A DNA stretch of 64,000 nucleotides from Numida meleagris (Eukaryota; Chordata; Aves; Galliformes; Numididae): positions 18,730,877-18,794,876 of the forward strand of contig NC_034409.1 of NCBI RefSeq assembly GCF_002078875.1, read 5' to 3'. Position numbers and translations under genes: made by a program. The stretch's first letter is position 1, and each line of letters starts with the position of its first letter. The notes beneath the pieces were generated by a model. The model ran no database searches, was not told where the DNA came from, and saw nothing but the letters and a program-made list of their open reading frames with translations. Positions 49,433 to 64,000 of this stretch are shown piece after piece.

Positions 49433-52400
49433 ATGGAAAACAGTAAATCAGGTTCCCCCATCATGGATGGTAATTTCATCTTGGGAAAAATCAATAACTT
49501 GAAAGTAGAGCAAGAGGAAGATGGCATTAACTGTACTCTAGAAAGAATGGATATAAAGACAGAACAAGATGAATTCAAACACACAGACAGCAGTGATGAA
49601 CAAGAAGACAAAGAAAAGAACTTCATTAACAACAACTCTAGCAAATATTTGTCTACAGAAAATGAAGACGATTATGGATCTCTTTTTTCTCAGTATAGTA
49701 GTACGCTGTATGATGTAGCAATGGAGGCTGTGACGCAAAGCCTCCTTTCCAGCAGAAACATAAGCTCCAGAAAAAAGTCACCTGCTTGGAACCATTTTTT
49801 TATATCTCCTAGAGATAGCACTAAAGCAATATGTATGTACTGTATGAAAGAGTTTAGCAGGGGTAAAAATGAAAAGGACCTAAGTACAAGTTGTCTCATG
49901 AGGCATGTGAGGAGAGCCCATCCTACTGTACTAATTCAAGAAAATGGAACTATGCCAAATATATCTTCCTTTTCTTCACCTACATTGTTACTGCCTCCTC
50001 AGTCTGCAGATATGGGAGATCTGAGTTCTATGTTATCCCCTATAAAACTGGTAAAGAAAATGGCTTCTAAAATACCATCTCCAGATCGAATAATTGAGGA
50101 ATCTGTTTCTATAGTTTCTTCTGAAGAAATAGCAGATCTCTCAGTTTCTGAAAAGTGCAGCAAAGAAGAAGTCATGGTTGGGTCGTCTCCACAGCTGCCC
50201 AACAACCAGTATGATGAAACTGTGGAGAATGTAGCAGAAAAAACTGTTGTAATTCCAAAGAACGCATCAGGTTCTAGAAGGAGATCTGCTGTCTGGAAAC
50301 ACTTTTACTTATCTCCACTTGATAATTCTAAAGCTGTTTGCATCCACTGTATGAATGAATTCAGTAGAGGAAAAAATGGAAAAGACCTGGGAACAAGTTG
50401 TTTGATAAGACATATGTGGAGAGCACATCGTTCCATTGTCCTGCAAGAGAACGGGGGTGGTACCAGTATACCACCTCTCTACACCACACCTCCAACTCTG
50501 TTGCCTTCTTTACTACCGTCAGATAGTGATCTGAATTCTATGTCATCCTCTCCTGGAAAGCTAATGAAAGAATCGGCTTCTGTCTCCTCTTCTCCAGATA
50601 GAATCTCAGAGGAGATGCATACTAATCTCTCTTCCGGAGATGTTCTAGTGGAAGACTCAATGTTGTCATCTTCTGATGACATAGGTGAAGTCTCCTTTGT
50701 GTCCTCCCCTGAGAAACAGTGTGAGGGATTAGGTCCACTCATATTTGAACCTACTGCTGTATTTCAGCAAAATAAAAGGATTATGAAAAGGCTTAAATCA
50801 GAAGTCTGGCATCACTTTTCACTGTCACCTGCTGACAGTTTAAAAGCAGTTTGTAGATACTGCAGTTGTATGATAAGTCGTGGTAAAAAAGGAGATGTGG
50901 GCACAAGCTGCTTGATGAGACACCTATATAGACGCCATCCTGATATAATTGGAAACCAAAAGAGCTGTCTTGATGTTAGTCTGGCAAATTCTCCTTATGC
51001 CACTTTGGCTTCTGCAGAATGTTCATCCTCAAAGTTGACTGAGTTACCTACAATGGTTACACACGATAATCAAATTATATTTCCTGTCAATAGCAAGAAG
51101 ACCTCAAAACTGTGGAATCATTTTTCAATTTGTTCTGCAGATTCAACAAAAGTAATATGTATGCACTGTGGACGTACAATAAGTAGGGGGAAAAAGCCAA
51201 CAAATCTAGGCACAAGTTGCCTTCTAAGACATTTGCAGCGGTTTCACAACAATGTATTGAAAACTGATGTCTCAGAGACTGTATTATCCTCATCTACGGA
51301 TAATCACATGCCACTGAGCACAGAATTATTAGCATCTTCAACTTTTGATGAAACCAATGACAAGTTTTGTGACTCTCACCCAGTTGCCAAAAAAATCACA
51401 AGTCTTGTAGCTGAAATGATTGCACTTGACCTTCAGCCATATTCTTTTGTAGACAACATTGGCTTTAACAGGCTGCTTGAATACTTGCAACCTCAGTATT
51501 CTTTACCTTCTCCATCTTACTTTTCTAGGACAGCAATTCCAGATATGTATGATAATGTAAAACAAATAATAATTTCACATCTTAAAGAAGCTGAAAGTGG
51601 AGTGATCCATTTTACATCAGGAATATGGATGAGCAACCAAACACGAGAATATCTAACCCTTACAGCTCACTGGGTAACATTTGAGTCTTCATTTCGACCA
51701 CAGTGTGAGGATTACCATTGTTCAGCGCTATTAAATGTGTCACAGATTGATTGCGACTACAATGGAATCAGTATTCAAAAGCAGTTGGAGTATTGGTGGG
51801 AAATGTGGATTACTTCCATTGGCCTTCAGATTGGGATTACTGTTACTGATAATCATAGTATAGAAAAAACTTTAAATGAGGGTGATCATTCAAGTGTACA
51901 ATGCTTTAGTCACACTGTTAATGTCATTGTAAACGAGGCCATTAAAAGCCAGAGAATGGTTCAGAATTTGCTTAGTATTGCAAGAAAGATCTGTGAACGT
52001 GTTCATCGGTCAGCAAAAGCAAAAGAGAAATTAGCTGAGTTGCAAAAAGAGTATGAGTTGCCTCAGCATCAGCTTATACAAGATGTTCCATCCAAGTGGA
52101 ACACATCATTTCATATGCTCGAACGTCTTATTGAACAGAAAAGAGCAATTGATGAAATGTCAATAGAGTGCAGCTTTCGGGAGCTAATAAGTTGTGATCA
52201 GTGGGAAGTAATGCAGTCAGTGTGTCATGCTCTCAAGCCTTTCGAAGCTGCAAGTAGGGAAATGAGTACACACATGTCTACTTTAAGTCAAGTAATTCCA
52301 ATGATCCATATACTTAACAGGAAAATAGAAATGCTATTTGAGGAAACAATGGGCATAGATACTATGCTGAAATCTTTGAAAGAAGCTATGGTGAGTAGAT

Positions 52401-52951
52401 TGTCCTCCACACTTCATGATCCAAGGTACATTTTTGCGACGCTTCTGGATCCCCGCTATAAAACATCTTTATTCACTGAAGAGGAGGCTGAACAGTATAA
52501 ACAAGATTTAATCAGGGAGCTGGAAATAATGAGTTCTACCTCAGAAGATGATAAACCTGTTTCCAATGGATGTGATATAGGTTCACCATCTACAAATTCA
52601 TATGGAGAAGATAATCTCTGGTCACTTATGGGTGACATGAAGAAAACGAAAGACCTGAAGGAGAGAGCAAAGTTACCAGAGGAAATGGTGCTTTCCTACT
52701 TGGAGGAAGAAGTGCTCGAGCACAACTGTGATCCTCTAACTTACTGGAACTTTAAGAAGTCATCTTGGCCAGTACTGTCAAAATTGGCTGTCAGGTTCTT
52801 GGGTTGTCCACCAAGCATTGTTCCTTCAGAGAGATTGTTCAATACATCCAATGAAAGCAACAACTTTAGTCAGTCGAGATTAATGATTGAACACTTTGAA
52901 AAACTTATCTTTTTGAAAGTGAATCTTCCTTTAATATACTTCCAGTATTGA
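49433..52951 (+). CDS. ZBED4: ZBED4: four-BED-finger protein derived from a hAT transposase
   Basis: The complete single-exon frame has 1,172 codons (human about 1,171). The start is the ATG at 49,433 in a strong GCCATGG context; the open frame extends three codons further without an ATG. Four BED zinc fingers are visible: C134/C137-H158/H163, C303/C306-H327/H332, C474/C477-H497/H502 and C576/C579-H600/H605. They are separated by Ser-rich linkers with SSPDRI- and SSDDI-type repeats. From about residue 640 comes a hAT transposase-like RNase H fold ([20 protein letters not shown], then [13 protein letters not shown]) and a C-terminal hAT dimerisation region from about 1,088 ([30 protein letters not shown]). 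The first catalytic Asp of hAT enzymes (T-T-D-x-W) is replaced by Gly (T-S-G-I-W), so transposition activity is not expected. ZBED4 is a nuclear DNA-binding regulator reported in retina. No terminal inverted repeats flank it. Confidence 0.98.
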   Translation: MENSKSGSPIMDGNFILGKINNLKVEQEEDGINCTLERMDIKTEQDEFKHTDSSDEQEDKEKNFINNNSSKYLSTENEDDYGSLFSQYSSTLYDVAMEAVTQSLLSSRNISSRKKSPAWNHFFISPRDSTKAICMYCMKEFSRGKNEKDLSTSCLMRHVRRAHPTVLIQENGTMPNISSFSSPTLLLPPQSADMGDLSSMLSPIKLVKKMASKIPSPDRIIEESVSIVSSEEIADLSVSEKCSKEEVMVGSSPQLPNNQYDETVENVAEKTVVIPKNASGSRRRSAVWKHFYLSPLDNSKAVCIHCMNEFSRGKNGKDLGTSCLIRHMWRAHRSIVLQENGGGTSIPPLYTTPPTLLPSLLPSDSDLNSMSSSPGKLMKESASVSSSPDRISEEMHTNLSSGDVLVEDSMLSSSDDIGEVSFVSSPEKQCEGLGPLIFEPTAVFQQNKRIMKRLKSEVWHHFSLSPADSLKAVCRYCSCMISRGKKGDVGTSCLMRHLYRRHPDIIGNQKSCLDVSLANSPYATLASAECSSSKLTELPTMVTHDNQIIFPVNSKKTSKLWNHFSICSADSTKVICMHCGRTISRGKKPTNLGTSCLLRHLQRFHNNVLKTDVSETVLSSSTDNHMPLSTELLASSTFDETNDKFCDSHPVAKKITSLVAEMIALDLQPYSFVDNIGFNRLLEYLQPQYSLPSPSYFSRTAIPDMYDNVKQIIISHLKEAESGVIHFTSGIWMSNQTREYLTLTAHWVTFESSFRPQCEDYHCSALLNVSQIDCDYNGISIQKQLEYWWEMWITSIGLQIGITVTDNHSIEKTLNEGDHSSVQCFSHTVNVIVNEAIKSQRMVQNLLSIARKICERVHRSAKAKEKLAELQKEYELPQHQLIQDVPSKWNTSFHMLERLIEQKRAIDEMSIECSFRELISCDQWEVMQSVCHALKPFEAASREMSTHMSTLSQVIPMIHILNRKIEMLFEETMGIDTMLKSLKEAMVSRLSSTLHDPRYIFATLLDPRYKTSLFTEEEAEQYKQDLIRELEIMSSTSEDDKPVSNGCDIGSPSTNSYGEDNLWSLMGDMKKTKDLKERAKLPEEMVLSYLEEEVLEHNCDPLTYWNFKKSSWPVLSKLAVRFLGCPPSIVPSERLFNTSNESNNFSQSRLMIEHFEKLIFLKVNLPLIYFQY

Positions 52952-53569
52952 AACTAACGAACAAACTGCTAGACTAAAAATTTTGTTGCTCACTGGATAA
53001 TAACTATCTGTAACTTGGATTGTGAAATTGCTCCAATAGGGGCCATGTATGACATCTAATCAGTGACTATAATTCCAAATTTTAGGTTAATTTTTTCAGC
53101 TTTCAATATGTCTACATGTGCCTTATTCATAGTACTTCAGGCCAGATATTGTATATATGTTTTTTTTTAAAGTTCACACTAGAGATAGCCTGTCTTGTCA
53201 AATTATACAGAATTATGTAGGTTTTAATCCGTAACTGTAAATGAACTTTAAAAAAAGCTCAGTCATTTAATAGGATGGCAAAAAAAAAGATGTAAACAGT
53301 TCTATTCTGTAGTTTTTTATTCAATTATTATGTAAAAACCATAAACCAGGTACTGTATTTTAGTTGAACGTTGCTTTAATTGAAAAAAAACAAAAAACAA
53401 AAAACAAACAGCTCTTGTAGTTGTCAAAAGAAAGCTGTATGTGAAAGATGGGATTCAAGCCATCTTTTTATCGTATGATGTTTTTAACTGCAAACCCTAA
53501 AGTACTTAAAGGATTAATGAGTCATTGAAGAAGATGTGTTTACAGGAGACTATTGACATAGTATCTGAA

Positions 53570-53575
53570 AATAAA
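53570..53575 (+). terminator. Candidate proximal ZBED4 poly(A) signal
   Basis: AATAAA about 620 nt after the ZBED4 stop codon. It is one of several possible signals; no GT-rich downstream element is strong enough to decide. Confidence 0.35.
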
Positions 53576-54391
53576 TCTTAAATTTGAGATGATGCAGAAT
53601 ATCAGCTATACAGCAGTCTGTGCTAAAACTTCCCAACCCGGGTTCTCCTGTTCAGGTTATACATTTAATGGAACGATGGAAATATTCTGGGTATTTATAA
53701 AAGCTCCTTGGAAGTTTTATCAAAGCTTATGAGTTAGTGCTTGTTATTTAATGCCGTGTACAAAAAAAAAAAGGCAAAAAATTTACAATGAAGACTATTA
53801 TAAAGTCATTCTAAAGCCTTTTCTTATCTTTAGTGCATCAAAACTGTAAGGTTCCCTATTGTAAAAACTGAGCCCTTATTCCTAACGTATTTTCAATTCT
53901 GTAGAACAGCCTGTCATAAAGCTCATAGTACAAAAATTACTGATCTTCTGATTCTCAGTAATAGCCTTATGGATACAGTGCACTGCTTAGAATTTTATGT
54001 CGTAAGGTTGATTCTTAACTGTCAGAGTCCATCACGCAAATGGGATATAGAGCCCTCAAAACTTCAAGAAGAAAAAAAACAGCCAGCATTTTAATTTGAA
54101 AGGAATGTTCTCCAATGGTTTTTTAACTCTAGAAAGATTAATCTTCTCATTTCAGTTTTCATTAAATACTTTTTGGGAAACAAGTCATAATTTGCCTATG
54201 ACCTTTTAGAAAAGTTGTAGCTTTGTTAAAATACTGTACCTATGCCTAATCTAATTTTGCATTTACTATGTTTTAGTGTATTTATAAATGGTGAACTCAG
54301 TTTCTGAAATTAAACATTTTATTTGCAATTTTCTAGTGGTAGTCAATACTGCCTTTTTTTTCCCCTCCAGATGGATTAAAGACAACCTTTG

Positions 54392-54397
54392 AATAAA
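54392..54397 (+). terminator. Candidate distal ZBED4 poly(A) signal
   Basis: AATAAA about 1.4 kb after the stop codon, in AT-rich sequence just before an (AT)13 microsatellite. It is an alternative to the proximal signal. Confidence 0.3.
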
Positions 54398-54484
54398 AAT
54401 GAATTGCTATAATTGTAATCATAAATATACAACAGAACATGCTATGTGAAAAGATTTGCATTCCATTTATCTCTTCGGACTTAA

Positions 54485-54510
54485 ATATATATATATATAT
54501 ATATATATAT
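54485..54510. repeat. (AT)13 microsatellite
   Basis: Thirteen perfect AT units in the region downstream of ZBED4. The run is likely variable in length. Confidence 0.95.
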
Positions 54511-57500
54511 GCTGCTCTTAATTTCATTCAAGATACTTAGTCAATTTGGTGAATTCTTTCCCAGGTGACTTCTGGCTTCCACATGATTTTTCTTGGAACA
54601 TTCTGTAGTTTCACGTACTTTAATTGGTAGTCAGTCACATTTACATCTGTACTGTTATTATTAATAATACAGGTAAATCACCGGATGGTATACTTAGGAA
54701 GAACTCACACTGCATTTTGTCTCCAGTATTTTATAAGCTTTTAATACTATCAACAGTCAGCATTTCTCTATTTCTGTAGGGTTAAATGAGAACAGGTACT
54801 CGCATTTTTTTTTTCTGCAGCAGTAAAACAACTTGTTCTAGTTTATGTATAGTCTCAACGAAGTTATTTTGAAGTAGCTTATTGAGAAGCATGGTTAAAT
54901 GGTTACTGGTTAATTATTACCTCATTTTTTTCCTGCACTTAACTGTGAATATAACCTTGACCTTTGTGAGATGTTTAGCATCAGCAAACCCAGGAAGAGG
55001 TATGTAGAGGGTGAAGAAACTTTTTACTTTTTAATTTAACAAGGGATAATTTTCACTCAAGACTTGAATATGATTATGAATGCAGCCTTAGTCTTAAAGC
55101 ACTGCAGAGCTACATTACACCAGCAGGAACATTGAACAAGTTTACCTGAAAGTCCCAGTTCTCTGAAAACAAGTATCTTGGCTCCTCTGCACTAAGGCAA
55201 TCTTTATTCCTTGAAACTCTCATGTAGGAAGTTGAAATGATGGAATTTTGAGGTTGCCTTCAATTTTTTCTTCTGTAAGATACTTGTATGGTCACGTTCT
55301 TTGTAAAAACATCTTCCAACAGCACAAGAACTGTAGTGGCTATTTTAAGAACCAAAACTTAGTCTACTTCATTTGCAAGTGTAATTTCCTTTTTCAAAGG
55401 ACATTAGTTCTTAAGACTGTACTGTGTCAGTATCAGCTTGGTTAAGAATATGCTTATTAGGTTTTTTTTTCACTTAATAATAAAAAAAGTCACTTAAACC
55501 AAGAGAAACTGATAGCACAAAGTTGCTGTTTTGTGGATGGAAGTGTTCATTCTTCTATACGAGTTACGTGAGCATTTCCATCTCCAGTTGAGGCACTGAT
55601 GTTGAGAAAAGAGTGCCTTCAAAAGAAGTGCTGAAAGCTTTCGCTGAAGCACTGAGGTAAATTGTTTATGGGTGGGTTTTGTGTTGATTTTATTTTAGAA
55701 ATATTATTTTTGATTGAAGTTCTTAGCATTTGCTAAAGCTTCTTTTCCATCCCTTTTCACATTTATAATGAAAATCCTCCATTAGAAAACTCCCTTATTT
55801 TTACCTTATACTCTCCCAGATTTCAGTAAGGCACAAGGTCAGCTGTAGTAGGAGTTTTCATCAAGCTGAGTTTGTGCTGGACCAATCCCTGCAGCAGTGT
55901 GGTTCTCTAATGTATAATCTACATTAATCTACAACAGTGATATGAACTGCATTTAAACAGTTAATTTCAGTACATTAGCAACTCCAGAAATAAATTTGGT
56001 GCAGATGGTACTAAAGATGTCATTATAAGGATCTAATAGCTTTTGTGTCTTTTAAGAGAAGGCAGAGGTGTAACCACTGACCACACTGCAGCAAGAAATA
56101 TTTTACAGTACTAAAGGCAGGAAGGGGAAAAAGTAGGTATCTTCAATAACCTTTTCAAAAACACCTCAAGTCTTGCAAGGGTATAGAATGTACTTACTGA
56201 TATGTATATGACACTCTATATATTACACAGCAATGCTCCTCTCACGTGGCCCTTTCCCATTTGGCCTCCTTCTATACCCACCAAGTAAACTGGCTGACTG
56301 CAGAATTCATCCAGTGACCACTTACTGGAAATGCGCATAGCTTGTCCCCACTCTCCAAGACTAGTTTCTTGATTTACAAAGAACAGAACCCTCAGTCTAG
56401 AACACTTTAATTGTAGCATAAGGACGTGATTAATAAAATACAGATACATACAAGCTCAAAATAGATGAGTAAAGTGGTTGAGAGATCTGTCCCCTAAACC
56501 AGCTTTTTTTTTTTCCATCGCTGTACAGAATGGATGGTAACAAACTTCCATTTAGGGATTTCCAAAACTGGGAAAAATAAACCTGTAATTAGCAAGTATT
56601 ACTTTCTAATTACAGATCAGATTTACTTTTTTAAAACCATTTAAACCAGATTTTAGTCTTCCCACAAGTACGTTCATCCTTTGCCTTATTCTTAGCAACA
56701 AGAGTGACTTCTTATCTTCCTGGTTTCCTTGCAAAGCTTACCCCAAACTGCCTTGTTTCATAAAATGAACATGCCAACCAGAAATGGCAACCACAGCGAT
56801 GTCCCCAACTTATGTACCAGCTTGGATTCCAAGGGCTAGATCTATGCTTAAGAAGTCTCTACTTTTTATTATTATTAATATTTTTTCTCTACATTAACCG
56901 ATTTCTTGTTTCAGTCTCTGGATTTAAATTGGCACTTTCATAGGAAAAGATGGCCACAATTTCAGAAAGCATTTTTTCCTTACACTTGACCTAACTGGAC
57001 ACCAGTCAAGCCTCGGTACAGAACGAACAGCAGTTTCAGCTGAAATAAAGCAGAATTTGTGAAAGAGTGCCCAGGACAGTAAGATGAGGAATTTCAGAAA
57101 AAGCATTGACTGTCCTTGTTGTTCTAACAAAAGTTCTGAAACGAACAACCAGAAGTAGCTGTAATTGCTCATGGTCATCTAAGGAGTTGATATAAGCTGT
57201 GTATAAAATGGTTCATATACTTAAGTACAGGAATCATATATATTTAAATAAAAAGCAAACCCTTCACTGAGGTATTCTATGTCATTTAACTGGGAATTTT
57301 TGCAAATGTCACCATGATCTTCTGTGTGACACTAAGCAGATAATGGCAAATTTAAGACATAGCTGTGACTAATTATGTAACCAGCTAACTGAGAAAGCTG
57401 TGGCTAAACAGACTGGTGATAAACTCAGTCTGTGGTTTTGTTCTTCTCTTGCAAATTGAAAGCGAAGGGGGGAATTTAAGAATGAACATAATGAGGCGAG

Positions 57501-58600
57501 GAATGCAAGACTAGAATTCTGTATAGCTTGTATTATACTTGAAAAAATGCTCAGATTCAAGGGAAACTCACATAGACACACTTGCATTGAAGCTGAGATA
57601 CAGCAACTGAGTGCTCAAAGTTTAATAGCTTTCATCAGGCTCCTTAGCATCATGGAAATAACTAGATGTATTTAGGAAGGGTGGTAATAGTCTGTAGACC
57701 AGTTAGCTACAGCACATCTCTATCCTGTTCACCTGAATGCATGATGTATCTCACGCAGGGAATGTGTGACCATGGAGTGAGAAAAAGGAATATGATCGAA
57801 CTGTTTCAAACATGCGGTTACAGTGCACTGAGGTTGTATTATGATTTGAATGAAACTGGTTAGAACCCGATACACGTTTTGACTTTTCTCAGTTAACAGA
57901 AATGTATTTTGTCTGATGCACGATGACCATTTTCTAGCTGCCCTCTCCCCACCTTCTCTTGAAACCCACAGCAGGCATATAGGGCACGTATGAGGTAAAC
58001 AGCTGTATTTTTCCCCAGCTCTGAATGCTTTAACACACAGACAACCTGTGAACTGGACACCGTTCCTTAATCTTTCCTTGTTGTTTCTTGATGGAAGAGA
58101 GTGAGCTGTTATGTTTTGAATTTGCAACTACTTTCATTATTGACAATACCTTCAATTAGCAAGTCCTGCAGCGTACAACTACTTTTAGTTTTACCACAGG
58201 GGCTGTTCTGAATCTTGTGCTGTAAGACACTGACTATCTGCCAACTCCGGGCCCTTCCTGGTGAGAAAACATGGTGGCACACATTGTTTGTAGGAAATTA
58301 AGTCAAGCTTCAAACGTGATGGTATGCAACATTTGATGACCTTGGGCATGCTAAATTCAATCATTTTCTACAGTAGAATTATACATGTTAAATGCATTTT
58401 ATTTAGAACTTCATTCTGCTTGACTGTCATAGCCATAATTTACATATGGACCATACTGGTTTTTTTGCTTTCTTTAGGTTTATTCAGCCCTCAATCATGT
58501 AAATATGCTTTCCTTATTTCATCTTAAAACAAAAAAGTTATTCTCTAAGCCACAAGCTATTTGTAATCAGTCAAGGCAAAAAGAACTTCATGAACTTAAA
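54511..58600. other. Interval between the ZBED4 and ALG12 3' ends
   Basis: AT-rich sequence with scattered AATAAA hexamers on the plus strand. It may include a long ZBED4 3' UTR. I recognised no gene, repeat family or RNA gene in it. Confidence 0.5.
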
Positions 58601-58609
58601 CAGTAACAC

Positions 58610-60987
58610 AAAATTTATTATTCCTTCATAAATTCCAACTAAATTCTCAAAGCGTGTCTCTTTCCTGCACCACTCATGTAGTAACTTGATGCTTCCTCCA
58701 ATCTTTCCCAAGCCCCTGAAGGCAGAAGAATTTGTAATACTGCACTTCAAGAGTGGAAGGGGGTGGGAGACTTCCTTAATGCTCTCTTATACCTAGAGAG
58801 CTTAAACCCACACTTCTATGCAAATATCCATCCATATTAGAATAGGAGTTCTATATCTTTTCTGGAAGCCCTTCACTGATCTAAAGACAACAGAAGACAT
58901 AGAGATAAAAGCATTAATTTAAAAGAGAGTTTATTTTCTATTCCAAGCGCTGTTTGTTAAAAGCAGCCTTTGGGGAAAAACCTGCAATACTCTGTGCTGC
59001 AGTTTGGCAGATACTCCTTCCTGTTCAGGGTGCGGGCTACAGTAACACTCCTGGCCTATGCTGGGGAGGTGTTCCATGTACTGACTGCCACAGACTCATA
59101 GAGCCACTGGTGCTACACTGCTGCACGGGTCATGATCTACATCGGTTTCAGATGGTAAAAACTAAGCACTTCGAGAACCACAGATGTAGAGCAAGATGTA
59201 ACAGATCAAGTAAACCCTAGAATCTGTCCAAAACTGCAATTCATTATTTCAATTCTCACTCCATGTATGCGTTTTTCCTTTCTCTGCTCCCCAAAGACAT
59301 AATAAACAGACCCATTTGAGCTGCTAGCATCTACTTTCGTCAGCAACAAAGCCGAGAGCAGTACTACACACTGCTACCATTGCCAGATTCTTGTCTATAC
59401 TTCAGGCGGGATAAATTTCACTTCAGGCTCTTGAGTTACAGCTTACACTGTGAGGGAGTGACATAAAGTAAGAGATCAGGCTTAACATGTAAGGACTTAG
59501 ATCCTTACTCAAAAATTTTCCTTCCTAGAGTCCCGAGTTCTCAGCTATTTGCACATATACTTCCTTCTGTATCATGTGAATTATTTGATGTTCAAATTGG
59601 CTCTGGAGGAAGCTGAGTTTTCTTCCAAAGACAAGTCAAATAGCTAGTACTTCAATGATTTCAATTTCAAGAGGAGCCAGGGACTGGACTAACGAGTTCT
59701 GCAGGTTGCCTCTGCCAGATCTCAGTGTGAGGAAGCCTGCACAACAGCCACCCACCACGGGTCAGGCTCCACCCCACCAGATCAGTTCCTCTGATACATG
59801 ATCTACAGAATAAAAAGAAAACATGGTCTTAAGAACTGGAGCACATGCAGGTAAACAGTTTCTGAATGAAACGCTTTGAGATTAGAAAAAAACAATTTTT
59901 TTTACTTGAGTTTTCAGTCAGCAAGGAATAGTCTTCTGCCCATGCTTATTTCACCAATTCTGAGTTTTTACACTAGTGGAGTTCCTGTCATATTACAACA
60001 GACCCTACTGAGAATGTTCCCCTTTGTTTACCCCTTGATTTCTTCCACTCAGCAATCCAGGCAGACATCCTTAACAAAGACATCTAATAAAGAAGAAATT
60101 AGAAAGCATACTATTTTATTCTAATTTATACAATTTTAACACATAGTACATTCGATTATTCCTTTCAAATGGGACTACTTAATACAGAAATAAAACAGCA
60201 CCTATCTCCTTCAAGTGTATTCAAGTAAGTATTTTTGTAGATAAACTTTTGCGCTGCAAATTAAGATACCATTGTAGAAGAAGAGGGAAAACATTTTTTA
60301 AATACTATTTTCTGTGAAATCCAAGTTGCATTGTTCATTCATGAATATTGGAATAAAGATAACCATTCTTTAATACTGTTTGATGTTGTTACAAAACAGT
60401 GCTTGCCAAGAGGTCCAAATACTTTAAGTGAAGCTTTCACTTGAATTAGTTTGGTAGCCCACAGGGCACAATTATGTATTGTGATGCAGCTACAATGAAT
60501 ATGGCTTTCCTATGCTGATAACATCATTCAAGTTTCACACAGGCTATCTGACAACTAAGTGGGTTACAGTCCTGCAGATATATCAAGCAATACATATTTG
60601 CACACACAGATTACATATAAAATTATTGCCATAGTAAAATCTAGTTCCATTATGTATCTTATATAGGACAATTAGGACATACTGTGCTGCATTATGAAAC
60701 AGCTACCCAAACCAAGTAAACATTTTACTTAATAGCACTAAACTTGTAGGCAGCCTCTCTCAAATACATCTAATAATATCTAACTCAATATTTGAGTTTA
60801 TACTGACTAGGAATGCATCATAATATTTATGTAATAAACAGGACGGAGCTAAATACTGATCAATACAAATATTTTCTGTACCTTTTCACAGAAGCTGAAC
60901 TGCAGTGCTGGAATGATAATTTGCTGTTGTCATAGATTATTCAGTCACCAGCAAAATTACATCAAAAGACTTACTTAAAATTCACAG
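58610..60987 (-). other. ALG12: ALG12 3' UTR (extent uncertain)
   Basis: Sequence downstream of the ALG12 stop codon on its strand. Candidate poly(A) signals (TTTATT on the plus strand) lie at 60,115-60,120, 58,930-58,935 and 58,614-58,619. The last is in a TTTATT-ATTCC context that looks like a typical transcript end, so it is used here as an outer limit. The proximal site would give an 870-nt UTR and the distal one about 2.4 kb. No repeat was recognised inside. Confidence 0.4.

Positions 60988-64000
<3,013 letters not shown>

Larger units (their letters stand above)
52952..54400 (+). other. ZBED4: ZBED4 3' UTR (end uncertain)
   Basis: AT-rich sequence after the stop codon. Candidate poly(A) signals AATAAA lie at 53,570-53,575 and 54,392-54,397, with further candidates beyond (about 55,479 and 57,247-57,252). 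A Pumilio-type TGTATATA is at 53,150-53,157, before a T8 run. The true end needs transcript data; a long 3' UTR with several alternative ends is plausible. Confidence 0.5.

Noticed and set aside
49690..50742. Several minus-strand frames opposite ZBED4
   Set aside because: They are antisense shadows of the strongly supported ZBED4 coding frame.

Overview
The window is vertebrate nuclear DNA, almost certainly from a bird. Three genes are recognisable by their proteins: BRD1, ZBED4 and the last exon of ALG12. They lie in the same order and orientation as in the human 22q13.33 block. The interspersed repeats are CR1-type LINEs in the form typical of birds. Genes are split by kilobase-scale introns and two CpG islands mark promoters. 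Nothing suggests a prokaryotic, organellar or plasmid origin, and most short open frames are chance frames in intron or CpG-island DNA. The species cannot be fixed from the sequence.

Layout. Positions 1-18,450 are the 5' half of BRD1 on the minus strand: a non-coding exon 1 in a CpG island (about 17.3-18.5 kb), a large first coding exon (12,346-13,726) and a second coding exon (469-625), separated by introns of 4.1 and 11.7 kb. The rest of BRD1 lies left of the window. Positions 18.5-28.5 kb are intergenic, with one unidentified protein-like frame and no recognised gene. ZBED4 on the plus strand starts in a second CpG island (about 28.7-29.9 kb, with a 123-base assembly gap). It has a likely 75-bp untranslated exon at 34.8 kb and carries its whole 1,172-codon reading frame in one exon (49,433-52,951). 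Its second intron holds three CR1 fragments, a cluster of inverted repeats at 37.8 kb and many poly-T tracts. From 53 kb on come the ZBED4 3' UTR and convergent intergenic DNA. The terminal exon of ALG12 on the minus strand (CDS 60,988-61,219) is followed by its last intron, which runs off the right edge.

The genes are not one pathway. BRD1 is a chromatin reader and scaffold of the HBO1 acetyltransferase complex. ZBED4 is a domesticated hAT transposase with four BED zinc fingers. ALG12 is an ER mannosyltransferase of N-glycan assembly. BRD1 and ZBED4 are divergent, with about 10 kb between promoters; ZBED4 and ALG12 are convergent.

I found no convincing new multi-gene system. The best leads are the upstream-ORF and optional-exon arrangement in the ZBED4 leader, the loss of a transposase catalytic Asp in ZBED4, a tight cluster of three inverted repeats at 37.8 kb, a 23-nt sequence shared by two distant sites, and a poly(A)-tailed retrocopy-like end inside BRD1.
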